A DNA stretch of 64,000 nucleotides from Planctomycetaceae bacterium (lineage in GTDB: Bacteria; Planctomycetota; Phycisphaerae; Phycisphaerales; UBA1924): contig JAIYDA010000105.1 in the NCBI GenBank assembly GCA_027487735.1, positions 16,385-80,384 on the forward strand. The letters run 5' to 3'. Below the pieces are notes generated by a model. That model ran no database searches. It was not told where the DNA came from and was given only the letters and a program-made list of their open reading frames with translations. A program made the position numbers and the translations under genes. Below, in pieces: positions 38,404 to 47,371 of the stretch (positions within the stretch are counted from its first letter, which is position 1; every line of letters begins with the position of its first letter).

Positions 38404-39393
38404 CTACCGCGGCTGATTGTCCGACGTATCCACCGCCCCAATCAGGCTCGCAATCGAGCTTGCTCGCTGCGACGCAACCCACTTTTCCAAGCCTCGCTGA
38501 ATCTTCAGCGGGCAGCGCGGGTCGACGAACAGCCCCGTGCCCACTTGCACCGCCGTTGCGCCGGCGAGGATGAACTCCGCCGCGTGCTCCCACCGCAGCA
38601 CGCCGCCGATACCGATGATGGGCGTGCTCGTGGCCTTGGCGACCGCACGGTGAACATCGAACACGAGCTTGACTGCCATGGGATGCACCGCAGGCCCGCT
38701 GAGCCCGCCCGTGATGCGCCCGAGCTTGGGGCGACGCGTCACGACGTCGATCGCCATCGCGGGCGTGGTGTTGGCGATGCAGAGCGCATCGGCACCGGGG
38801 CGGCTGTTGGGGCCCGTGGGGTTGCTGCGCGGCACGTCGATCGCGGCGCGGGCGATGTCGCTCATCGTGACCTTGCCCGTGGGGATGGGGCTGAGCTTGA
38901 CAAACAAGCGCGTGCGCGGCAGCACCGCGCGCACCTCGCGCAGCAGCTCTTGCAGCAGCTCGGGGTCTGCCGCAAACTCGCACCCCTTGTGCACGTTCGG
39001 GCAACTCACATTCAGCTCGACGGCCCCGAAGCAGTTGCAGGCATCGAGCGCGCTCGCCACGCGCACGTAGTCGTCAACGCTGAACCCCGCGATGCTGCCA
39101 ATCACCGCGCACCCCACGCTGGGCACGCGCGGGGCGTAGTCCTTCACAAACGCCTCGATGCCAGGGTTCGCAAGCCCGATCGCGTTCAGCATGCCCGCCT
39201 CGAGCGGCACCACGCGCCAGGGCTGGTTGCCATCACGCGGCTCGGGCGTGATGCTCTTGGTGACGAGCCCGCCAATGCGCGCGAGGTCGAGCGCGTCGGC
39301 AAGTTCGTCGAGCGTTCCGGCTGTGCCGGCTGCGAGCAACACGGGAGAGCGGAGCGCAAGGCCCGCGAGGTTGGTGGAAAGCGTGGACGACAC
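38404..39393 (-). CDS. pyrD: Dihydroorotate dehydrogenase
   Basis: LNAIGLANPGIEAFVKDY...VELNVSCPNVHKGCEF...LFVKLSPIP...IANTTPAMAID...GGLSGPAVHPMAVKLV...IGIGGVLRWEHA...GATAVQVGTGLF. GTG start. Confidence 0.93.
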   Translation of the reverse strand: MSSTLSTNLAGLALRSPVLLAAGTAGTLDELADALDLARIGGLVTKSITPEPRDGNQPWRVVPLEAGMLNAIGLANPGIEAFVKDYAPRVPSVGCAVIGSIAGFSVDDYVRVASALDACNCFGAVELNVSCPNVHKGCEFAADPELLQELLREVRAVLPRTRLFVKLSPIPTGKVTMSDIARAAIDVPRSNPTGPNSRPGADALCIANTTPAMAIDVVTRRPKLGRITGGLSGPAVHPMAVKLVFDVHRAVAKATSTPIIGIGGVLRWEHAAEFILAGATAVQVGTGLFVDPRCPLKIQRGLEKWVASQRASSIASLIGAVDTSDNQPR

Positions 39394-39414
39394 GCGCGAG
39401 CATAAGCGCGGAAA

Positions 39415-39542
39415 GAGGTGTCGAGGTGACAAGGTGTCAAGGTGTCGAGGGAAGAAAACAGCGCAACGTCGCCCCCACTTCTTCCCTGGACACCTTGACA
39501 CCTTGACACCTCGACACCTTGACACCTTGACACCTTGACACC
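39415..39542. repeat. Foldback element C made of inverted 8-bp repeats (AAGGTGTC)n / (GACACCTT)n
   Basis: Left arm gaggtgtcgaggtgacaaggtgtcaaggtgtcgagggaagaa; right arm ttcttccctggacacc(ttgacacc)n; 22-nt spacer. Confidence 0.88.
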
Positions 39543-39564
39543 GCTTCTTCCCCTACCCTGCCCC

Positions 39565-40218
39565 ATGGACATCGACGCCATCAACCGCCGCATCGCCCAG
39601 TTTGAGACCATGGTGCGGCCCGAGGCCGACCCGACGAACGACATGGCATGGTTCAGCCTGGGCGGTGCCTATGCCCAAGCCGGGCGTTTCGCCGAGTCCG
39701 CGGGTGCCTACCAGCGATGCATCGAGCTCAACCCCGCGATGACCAAGGCCTTCGCGCTGGGCGGGCAGTCGCTCGTCGATGCGGGCAAGACAAGCGAAGC
39801 GATCGCCCTGCTGAACAAGGGCTATGTCGAGGCGAGCCAGCGGGGCGACCGCATGCCCATGAAGAGCATGGGCGAACTGCTCGAGAAGCTCGGGCAGCCC
39901 CTGCCCCAGGTGCAGAGCAAGCAGGTGCATGTCGAGCTCGGCACCGACATGATGATGGACCGCAAGACGGGCAAGCCCGGTCGCAAGCTGCCCCGCCCGC
40001 CAATGCGCGGCCCCCTGGGCCTCTGGATCTACAACAACGTCAGCGCCGAGACCTGGGACGCCTGGATTCGCCAGGGCACCAAGGTCATCAACGAGTTGCG
40101 GCTCGACCTCTCGCGCGAGGCCGACAACGACACCTACGACAAGCACATGTTCGAGTATCTGGGCATGGACGAAGACCTCCTCGCCGAGCTGCGAAGCCCC
40201 GCGAGCAAGCCCGACTGA
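39565..40218 (+). CDS. TPR protein with C-terminal YggX/Fe(2+)-trafficking-like domain
   Basis: N-terminal TPR (MAWFSLGGAYAQAGRFAESAGAYQRCIELNPAMTKAFALGGQSLVDAGKTSEAIALLNKGY); C-terminal GPLGLWIYNNVSAETWDAWIRQGTKVINELRLDLSREADNDTYDKHMFEYLG resembles YggX. Confidence 0.75.
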   Translation: MDIDAINRRIAQFETMVRPEADPTNDMAWFSLGGAYAQAGRFAESAGAYQRCIELNPAMTKAFALGGQSLVDAGKTSEAIALLNKGYVEASQRGDRMPMKSMGELLEKLGQPLPQVQSKQVHVELGTDMMMDRKTGKPGRKLPRPPMRGPLGLWIYNNVSAETWDAWIRQGTKVINELRLDLSREADNDTYDKHMFEYLGMDEDLLAELRSPASKPD

Positions 40219-40355
40219 GCACGACTGGGGGGACGAACAATGCACCGCGGGCCCGCCCCCCCCGCTTCTCGCGACTCCGCTCTCCAGCCCCCAGCGCTCG
40301 CAGCCTGTTCGGCTGTGCGTAACGCCCATGCTCGGGCGTCGTATCGTTCGTTCCT

Positions 40356-43292
40356 ATGGAAAACACCTCGGGTCGTCGGTCTCTTGTTCGCATCGCTCCC
40401 CTTGCCCTCGTGGCGGTTGCTGGCCTCGCCAGCGCTCTCGCCTCGCCCGCATTGGCAGACGACAAAGCCCCAGTCAAAGTCGCCGCGGCAGCGACGAGCA
40501 CCCTCTCGGGCGCCCTCCCCACCGACCCGCGCCTGCAAACGGGCGAGCTTGCCAACGGCCTGCGCTACATCGTGCTCCGCCACAGCAACCCGCCCGGCCG
40601 CGTCAACATCTGGCTCAACATCAGCAGCGGCAGCATGAACGAGACCGACCCGCAGCGCGGCATCGCCCACTATCTCGAGCACATGGCCTTCAACGGCAGC
40701 ACGAACTTTCCGCCCGGCACCGTCGTGCCGCTGTTCGAGAGCCTGGGGCTGACCTTCGGCCGCCACCAGAACGCGTTCACGAGCTTTGACCAAACGACCT
40801 ACCAGCTCAGCCTGCCCGACACGAGCGACGAGAAGGTCGACAAAGCCCTCACGTTCATGAGCGACGTCGCCTTCAACCTGCTGCTCACGGAAGCAGAGAT
40901 CGAAGAAGAGCGCGGCATCATCATGGAAGAAAAGCGCACGCGCCTGGGCGCCCGCCAGCGCGTGCAAGAGGAGTTCCTCAAGGTGCTCGCACCGGGCAGC
41001 AAGGTGGGCGATCGCCTGCCCATCGGCACCGACGAGACGATCATGGGCGTGCAGCGTCCCGACTTTGTCGACTACTACTCCACGTGGTACAAGCCCAGCA
41101 ACATGACGCTCATCATCGTCGCCGATGCCGACCCGCAGGCGATGATCGCCAAGATTCCCACCTACTTCAGCAAGGGCGAGAAGACCCCCAAGCCCACCGA
41201 CCTCGATGCCAACGTCTCGCCCAGCGTGGGCCTGCGCGGCTCGGTCATCACCGACGCCGAACTCACCGACGCATCGATCGCCTTCGTGCGCATCGCCCCG
41301 CCCGACGCCCCCACCACCACCTACGAAATCGCGCGGGCACGCCTCGTCGATGGCCTCGCAACCGCCGCCTTCAACCGCCGCGTTGACGCGAAGGTGAACG
41401 ACGGCATCATCAAGAGCCTGGGCGGCGGAGCCTTCAGTGGCACGCAGTTTGGCGCGATGCGCATCAGCCAGGTGAGCTGGCAGGTAAAGCCAGAGGCCTG
41501 GCAAGATGGCATGCGCGAGATGGGCACCGAAGTCCGCCGCGCCGCGCTGCACGGCTTCTCGCAGAAGGAGCTCGACGCCGTGAAGGCCGAGGTGCTCGCC
41601 GATGCCAAGCGTGCCGCAAGCCAAGAGAGCTCGCTCCCCGCGCGAGCAGTCATCGCGGGCATGAACAACGCCGTCGCGCAGGGTGACACCATCACCAGCG
41701 CCGCGCAAGACCTTGCGATGCTCGAGGCCTTCCTCCCTGGCATCTCGGCCGCTGAAGTAAACGCGAGCTTCGCAGCTTCGTTCGCGAGCGACGCCGGGCT
41801 GTTCAGCCTGCAAGGGCCCGCAAGCATGCAGACGCCCAGCAACGACGAGCTCGCCAGCATGGGCGAGCAGGCCTTCCGCGTCTCGCCCGAAGCAGACGCC
41901 GAGACCGCCTCCGCAACCTCCTTCGCTGCGCCCGCCTCGCCCGCCGCGAGCATCGAGCAGGCCAGCACCCACCAGGCCTCGCAGGTGGGCAGCGCCTGGC
42001 TGAGCAACGGCGTGCGCGTGCACCACCGCTTCATGGACATCCGCAAGGACCAGGTCAGCGTCAGCATCAACCTCGCCCGCGGCACCATCAACACGCTGGA
42101 CGCAAACGAGCGTGCCATCGCCGAAGCCGCGGGCCTCGCCTGGCAGCAGCCCGCCACCAGCACCCTCAGCAGCACAAACGTCCGCGACATCATGACGGGC
42201 AAGAACGTGAGCGTGGGCGGAGGCGTGGGCGCCGACACCATGAGCCTCACCATCAGCGGCACACCCGCCGACCTCGAAGAAGGTCTCAAGCTCGCCCACC
42301 TGCTGCTGACCGACCCCAAGATCGAAGCGAGCGCCCTCGACCAGTGGAAGACTCGCCAGCTCGAGGCCATCGCGATGCGCGAGAAAGACCCCCGCGCCGC
42401 GTTCTCCATCGCCGTTGCCCAGACCGCGCTCCCAAGCGACCCCCGCGTGCAGCCCATCACTAAGGAAGCTGTCGAGGCCGTGACGATCGAAGCCGCCCAG
42501 GCCTGGCTCCGCAGCGCAATCGCCAAAGCCGAGATCGAGATGGCAGTCGTGGGCGACATCTCCGAGGCACGCGCCATGCAGCTCGCCGCAACCTACATCG
42601 GCACCACGGGCGAGCGCATGCGCATCAGCAGCAGCACGCTGGATGAACTGCGCACCCTCACCCGCCCCGTCGGCCCCATGCGCGTCGACCGCACCCTCGC
42701 CACGCAGACCAAGCAGGCACTCGTGCTGGGCGGCTTCTACACCGCCGACGCCGACAACGTCTTCGAGAACCGCGCCATGCAGCTCGCGAGCCAGAGCATC
42801 GACAGCCGCATGACCAAAATCATCCGCGAGCGTGACCAGCTCGTCTACAGCATCAGCCCGCGCAACGCGGGCGGCACGACCTGGCCCGGCATGGGCACCT
42901 TCGCCGCCGTCGCGCCCACCGAGCCCAGCAAGGTGCCCGCCCTGGCAGATCGCATCGAAGAGATCTACACCGAGTTCGCGAAGACGGGCCCCACCGCCGA
43001 GGAAATGGCGGTCGGTCAGAAGCAGATCGCCAACACCCTCGACGAGAGCATGCGCGACCCGAGCTTCTGGCTCGCTCGCCTGGGCACGCTGGAGTATCGC
43101 AACACCAAGCTCGACGACGTGATGAACGCCGCCGAGGCCTACACCGCCATCACGCCCGAGATGGTGCGCGAGGTCTTTGTGAAGTACTACAAGCCAGAGA
43201 ACTTCATGATCGTCACGCTCACGCCCGCCGCGAGCGATGCGCCGGTCGCAACCCCCGTTGCCGCACCTGCGGGCGTGCCCGCCTCGCAGTGA
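40356..43292 (+). CDS. M16-family zinc metallopeptidase
   Basis: HxxEH motif GIAHYLEHMAFNGSTNFP; long M16-type two-half architecture; signal peptide. Confidence 0.93.
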   Translation: MENTSGRRSLVRIAPLALVAVAGLASALASPALADDKAPVKVAAAATSTLSGALPTDPRLQTGELANGLRYIVLRHSNPPGRVNIWLNISSGSMNETDPQRGIAHYLEHMAFNGSTNFPPGTVVPLFESLGLTFGRHQNAFTSFDQTTYQLSLPDTSDEKVDKALTFMSDVAFNLLLTEAEIEEERGIIMEEKRTRLGARQRVQEEFLKVLAPGSKVGDRLPIGTDETIMGVQRPDFVDYYSTWYKPSNMTLIIVADADPQAMIAKIPTYFSKGEKTPKPTDLDANVSPSVGLRGSVITDAELTDASIAFVRIAPPDAPTTTYEIARARLVDGLATAAFNRRVDAKVNDGIIKSLGGGAFSGTQFGAMRISQVSWQVKPEAWQDGMREMGTEVRRAALHGFSQKELDAVKAEVLADAKRAASQESSLPARAVIAGMNNAVAQGDTITSAAQDLAMLEAFLPGISAAEVNASFAASFASDAGLFSLQGPASMQTPSNDELASMGEQAFRVSPEADAETASATSFAAPASPAASIEQASTHQASQVGSAWLSNGVRVHHRFMDIRKDQVSVSINLARGTINTLDANERAIAEAAGLAWQQPATSTLSSTNVRDIMTGKNVSVGGGVGADTMSLTISGTPADLEEGLKLAHLLLTDPKIEASALDQWKTRQLEAIAMREKDPRAAFSIAVAQTALPSDPRVQPITKEAVEAVTIEAAQAWLRSAIAKAEIEMAVVGDISEARAMQLAATYIGTTGERMRISSSTLDELRTLTRPVGPMRVDRTLATQTKQALVLGGFYTADADNVFENRAMQLASQSIDSRMTKIIRERDQLVYSISPRNAGGTTWPGMGTFAAVAPTEPSKVPALADRIEEIYTEFAKTGPTAEEMAVGQKQIANTLDESMRDPSFWLARLGTLEYRNTKLDDVMNAAEAYTAITPEMVREVFVKYYKPENFMIVTLTPAASDAPVATPVAAPAGVPASQ

Positions 43293-43456
43293 GCCGCAAC
43301 GCCTGAGCCAAAGCTGGCTCAGCGAGCTCCCATCTTCAACGAACTCGCGAGGGATGCACGCATCGTGCATCCCTCGTTGCATTCCTGCGCCGCGAGCCGA
43401 GGCACGGGCGGCGTCATCCTTGCGTGGTCCGCGCGTCCCCTATGCTTGCTCCAACC

Positions 43457-44269
43457 ATGGCGAAGAAAGCGACGAAAAAAGCAGGGGCAAAGCCCACCAC
43501 CAAGAAACTTGCCGCAAAGCCCGCGAAGGCGAGCGCCCCCGCGAAGAAGAAGGTCGCCGCTGCCGCCGCGCGCCCAGCAGCCAAACTGTCAGCCAAACTG
43601 TCGGCGAAGCCCGCGGCGAAAAAGCCGGCCCCCAAGAAGTCCGCAAGCAAGCAAGCCACGCCAAAGCTGGCAGCAGCACCCGCGAGCAAGGCACGAACCA
43701 AGGCGGCAACGAAGCCAACGACCAAGCCCGCGACAAAGGCCGCAAGCAAGCCCGAGTTCCTTGAGCACGACACCCCAACGCTGCCAGCAATCCACCCCTC
43801 TGATCAAGCGGCGAATCAGCCCGCATCAAGCAAGGGCCGCCAAGCCAAACTCGAATCCAGCTCTGCCGCCAACGACGCACTCCCCGCCGACGCAAAGCTC
43901 GCCTTCGCCATCGAGGCCGCACGCCTCGTGCGCGACGACAACTGCGACGACGTGGTGGTGCTCGATGTGCGCGCCACCAGCCACGTCTCCGACTACATCG
44001 TCGTCGCCACGGGCACGAGCGACCGCCAGATGCGCAGCGTGCTCGACCACGTCGAGAACCTCGGCGCCCAGCGTGGCTTCCGCGCCTTCCGCACCAGCCG
44101 CGACGATCGCGCCACCTGGCTCCTCGCCGACTTTGTCGACGTCGTCGTGCACCTCTTCGAGCCCACCACCCGCTCGCACTACGACCTCGAGATGCTCTGG
44201 GGCGACGCCCCACGCATCGAGTGGCAACGCGCCGACCAGCAACCCCGCGACCGCGCAGGCCTGGGCTAA
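43457..44269 (+). CDS. rsfS: Ribosomal silencing factor RsfS-like protein with Lys/Ala/Pro-rich N-terminal tail
   Basis: C-terminal ARLVRDDNCDDVVVLDVRATSHVSDYIVVATGTSDRQMRSVLDHVE...WLLADFVDVVVHLFEPTTRSHYDLEMLWGDAP; N-terminal ~110 aa of AKK/AAKP repeats. Confidence 0.85.
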   Translation: MAKKATKKAGAKPTTKKLAAKPAKASAPAKKKVAAAAARPAAKLSAKLSAKPAAKKPAPKKSASKQATPKLAAAPASKARTKAATKPTTKPATKAASKPEFLEHDTPTLPAIHPSDQAANQPASSKGRQAKLESSSAANDALPADAKLAFAIEAARLVRDDNCDDVVVLDVRATSHVSDYIVVATGTSDRQMRSVLDHVENLGAQRGFRAFRTSRDDRATWLLADFVDVVVHLFEPTTRSHYDLEMLWGDAPRIEWQRADQQPRDRAGLG

Positions 44270-44326
44270 GCCAGCCTCGCTGGTGCACATGTCCGCCGCG
44301 CGATACTCGGCCAGAAGAAAAGGGCC

Positions 44327-44538
44327 AAGCACAGAGACTCAGAGACGCAGAGGAAGAGGAGAAGTTGAAGGGATAGAGGGAAAAAGGGATGCAGTGAAGC
44401 CGCGCGACGCGGGCACTCCGCGGAGTCGCACCTCGCCACCGCGAGCACAGCTCGCCCTTCTTCCCTTCTTCCCTTCTTCCCTTCTTCCCTTCTTCCCTTC
44501 TTCCCCCATCTTGCTCCTCACCGCTGCGTCTCTGTGCT
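44327..44538. repeat. Foldback element B with terminal inverted repeats and six 8-bp CCCTTCTT units
   Basis: AGCACAGAGAC...GCAGaGGaaGAGGAG left and (reverse complement) AGCACAGAGACGCAGcGGtGAGGAG right; (CCCTTCTT)6 at 44455-44502; perfect palindrome ACTCCGCGGAGT inside. Confidence 0.85.
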
Positions 44539-44580
44539 GAAATCGAACCACCCCGCGCCCTCCCTCCGCACTATCCCCGC

Positions 44581-45804
44581 ATGCCCACCCTCACCATCCA
44601 GCTTCATCGTGAGCGAGCCTACCCCGTGCACGTGGGCCAGGGCTTGCTCGCGCAAGTCGCCTCCCTCTCCGCCCGCGCTGGGCTATCGCCGCGCCGCGTG
44701 CTGCTCGTCGCCGACAGCAACGTCCCCGCCAAGCACGCGCGGGCCCTCGCTGCGAGCTTCACCGCCAAGGGCGTGCACGTTGCCACCCTCACGCTCGTCG
44801 CGAGCGAGCCGCACAAATCGCTCGACACCCTCGCCCGCATCTGGCACGCCGCGAGCGACCTGAGGCTCGATCGCGACGACTGCATCCTCGCCCTCACGGG
44901 CGGCTGCCTCGGAGACGTCGTGGGCCTTGCCGCGAGCACCTATCGCCGCGGCATCGCCGGGGTGCAGTGCCCCACCACGCTGCTCGCATGCGTCGATGCC
45001 AGCGTGGGCGGCAAGACCGCCATCAACCTGCTCCCGAGCGCAGGCGCACCGCTCATCAAAAACCTCATCGGCACCTTCCACCAACCCGCGCTCGTCGTGT
45101 CCGACGTTGCTTGCCTCGCCTCGCTCCCCAAAGCCTTGCTCAGCGATGGCCTCGCCGAGTGCGTCAAGCACGCCTGCCTCACGAGCAACGCACGCTCCCC
45201 AAGCCTCTGGCTCCGCACGCAGCGCCTCATCCCGCTCGTGCTCCGCCGCGATGCCAAGGCGCTCGCCACGCTCATCGCGAGCAACGTCGCCATCAAGGCC
45301 TCCATCGCATCGCCCGACCCGCGCGAGCTCGCGCCCGACGCCGCGGGCGGCCGCGCTCTGCTCAACTTCGGACACACCTTCGGGCACGTGCTCGAAGGGC
45401 TGCCCCTGCGCAAAGGCCAGCCCCCACTCTCCCACGGCTGCGCCGTCGCCCTGGGCATGGTCGCTGCCTCGCACGCGGGCCTTGCGATGGGCCTCTGCAC
45501 GCCGCGCGTCGTCGAAGACGTGATGGACATGCTCGCCCTCGCGGGCCTGCCCACGCAGTTCGAGGCCGACCTCGCGAAGCACTTCGACCTCGCGCCGCTC
45601 CTCTCACCCCCGAGCGCAGGCCTCGACTACTCGCTCGCCCTGCCCGCCGCCCTCTCCCAGCGCATGCTCGCCACCGACAAAAAAGTGCGCGGGGGCAAGC
45701 TCCGCATCATCGTCCCCACAGGCCCCAAGCCCGGCACATGCCGCGTTGTCAGCAACCCCCCCGAGCACGCCCTGCACGCCGCGTGGCAATCGGTGCTGCC
45801 GTAA
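44581..45804 (+). CDS. aroB: 3-dehydroquinate synthase
   Basis: ALTGGCLGDVVGLAASTYRRGIAGVQCPTTLLACVDASVGGKTAINL...LLNFGHTFGHVLEG...SHGCAVALGM. Confidence 0.95.
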   Translation: MPTLTIQLHRERAYPVHVGQGLLAQVASLSARAGLSPRRVLLVADSNVPAKHARALAASFTAKGVHVATLTLVASEPHKSLDTLARIWHAASDLRLDRDDCILALTGGCLGDVVGLAASTYRRGIAGVQCPTTLLACVDASVGGKTAINLLPSAGAPLIKNLIGTFHQPALVVSDVACLASLPKALLSDGLAECVKHACLTSNARSPSLWLRTQRLIPLVLRRDAKALATLIASNVAIKASIASPDPRELAPDAAGGRALLNFGHTFGHVLEGLPLRKGQPPLSHGCAVALGMVAASHAGLAMGLCTPRVVEDVMDMLALAGLPTQFEADLAKHFDLAPLLSPPSAGLDYSLALPAALSQRMLATDKKVRGGKLRIIVPTGPKPGTCRVVSNPPEHALHAAWQSVLP

Positions 45805-45847
45805 ACAAGTCCGAGCTTTGAGAACACGCCGAGTTTGGCATCATCAA

Positions 45848-45892
45848 CATGATCGGCATGATCGGCAAGTTCGGCAAGATCGATAAGATCGG
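45848..45892. repeat. 9-bp short tandem repeat, 5 units
   Basis: atgatcggc/atgatcggc/aagttcggc/aagatcgat/aagatcggc. Confidence 0.85.
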
Positions 45893-45933
45893 CAGCTTGC
45901 TGATCGCCAACGCCCACGCTTGTCTGCGAAGAC

Positions 45934-47274
45934 CTACCCCTTCGGCTCCGCCCACGCGTTCGCCCGCTCCGTGCCGCGCTCCATGCCGCGCTCAGCACCC
46001 GCCATCTGCTCCCCCACGCTCCGCACCACAACGCCCCGGGCCCGCATCCGCGCACTCGCCTCCCACAGTTGCTCCGCGTGCGCGTGCGAGGCCAGCAGCA
46101 CGATCGCATCCGCAGGCACCTCCGCAGGCTCCAGCACGGCGATGCTCTCGCCAGCATCGCCCTCGCTAACCATCTCCGCCAGCAGCCTCCGCACGCGCTC
46201 GGGCGAGTCGTCGACCACGCCCGCCACCACGCCCCGCAGCCCCTCCTCGCGCAGCGCTCGCCTCGCGATGCGCCCACCCGGGAAGAGATACACAGGTCGC
46301 TGGGCCTCCGCTGCCAGTGTGCGCGCCAGCACCCCAAGCTGGCGCACGAACGCATCATCACCATCCACGCCCGCGCCCGCGATGTCCGCGTGCGCCCCCA
46401 TCGACAGCTGCATCCACGCCATCATCCCCTCGCGTGTGGGCCCGCGCTCGCGCAGCATCGCCTCAATCGCGCGCAGCCCGCTCTCGCGCCCAAGCTCCCC
46501 CGCCTGCACGCGAGCCAGCACCTCGCACAGCTCCTCCCCGTCGTCAAACGGCAGCCTCGCCCACGCCCGCACCCGCGCCCGCGCCGCAAACCGCGCCTGC
46601 TCCAGCACGCCCGCGCCCCGCGTCGCGTCCTTCGCGCGATGGCGATACAACACCTGCCCCACGCCGCCAATCGCACCGTGCCGCACGCACAGCCGCAGCC
46701 ACAGGTCATAGTCCTGGGCCTTGTCCATCGATTCGTCGTAGCCCCCAACCTCAAGAATCGCCCGCGTCCGCAGCAGCATCGCGCCATGCGCATACGGGTT
46801 CTCCAGCAGCACGCGCCACCGCCCCTCCTGCGCATCCGTCGGCACGCGCACCACGCGCTCCAGCCGCTGCAGGCTGCTGTCCCACACCTCCCAGTCGCTC
46901 GCGAGCGCCGCAACGCGTGACTGCGCAATCGCCCCCACCTGCACATCCAGCCTGTGGGACATGCTCCAGTCGTCCGCGTCCATCCGCGCGCACAGCTCGA
47001 TGCCCAACTCGCTCGCGCGCCGCAGCCCGGCGTTCAGCGCTTTTGCGAGGCCCGCCTCGCGCAGCATCACCATCTCCGCCCGGGGCTCGCTCGCTGCCAG
47101 CGCATGCGCCAGCCGCTGCGTGGCCTCATCCGCCCCGTTCACGAGCAGCAGGCACCGCCAGTCGCGCAATGTTTGCGCCTGAGTACTCGAGAACGCACCC
47201 GCCAGCGTTGCCGCATCGCGATGCACAGGCAAAAGCACGCAGACCCGGCTGGTTGTTGGCCTTGCCTCTGGCAT
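45934..47274 (-). CDS. Family 2-like glycosyltransferase
   Basis: VCVLLPVHRDAATLAGAFSSTQAQTLRDWRCLLLVNGADE...ARMDADDWSMSHRL...YDESMDKAQDYDLWLRL. Start uncertain. Confidence 0.85.
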   Translation of the reverse strand: MPEARPTTSRVCVLLPVHRDAATLAGAFSSTQAQTLRDWRCLLLVNGADEATQRLAHALAASEPRAEMVMLREAGLAKALNAGLRRASELGIELCARMDADDWSMSHRLDVQVGAIAQSRVAALASDWEVWDSSLQRLERVVRVPTDAQEGRWRVLLENPYAHGAMLLRTRAILEVGGYDESMDKAQDYDLWLRLCVRHGAIGGVGQVLYRHRAKDATRGAGVLEQARFAARARVRAWARLPFDDGEELCEVLARVQAGELGRESGLRAIEAMLRERGPTREGMMAWMQLSMGAHADIAGAGVDGDDAFVRQLGVLARTLAAEAQRPVYLFPGGRIARRALREEGLRGVVAGVVDDSPERVRRLLAEMVSEGDAGESIAVLEPAEVPADAIVLLASHAHAEQLWEASARMRARGVVVRSVGEQMAGAERGMERGTERANAWAEPKG

Positions 47275-47371
47275 CACTCCTTGCCATCGGCTTGCGACAC
47301 GTGCAAAGTCCAAACGTCTGGTACGAGGTTTTGCTTGGGTGAGCCCCCGCGCTCGCCGATACAGAGGGGGT

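Noticed and set aside
39415-39546. Possible CRISPR-like or coding repeat (translations such as DTLTPRHLDTLTP)
   Set aside because: 8-bp units without unique spacers; the reading frames are a by-product of the repeat.
40134-43382. 1082-aa minus-strand ORF
   Set aside because: Antisense to the M16 peptidase, which has HxxEH and a complete domain; shadow ORF is Gly/Val/His-biased.
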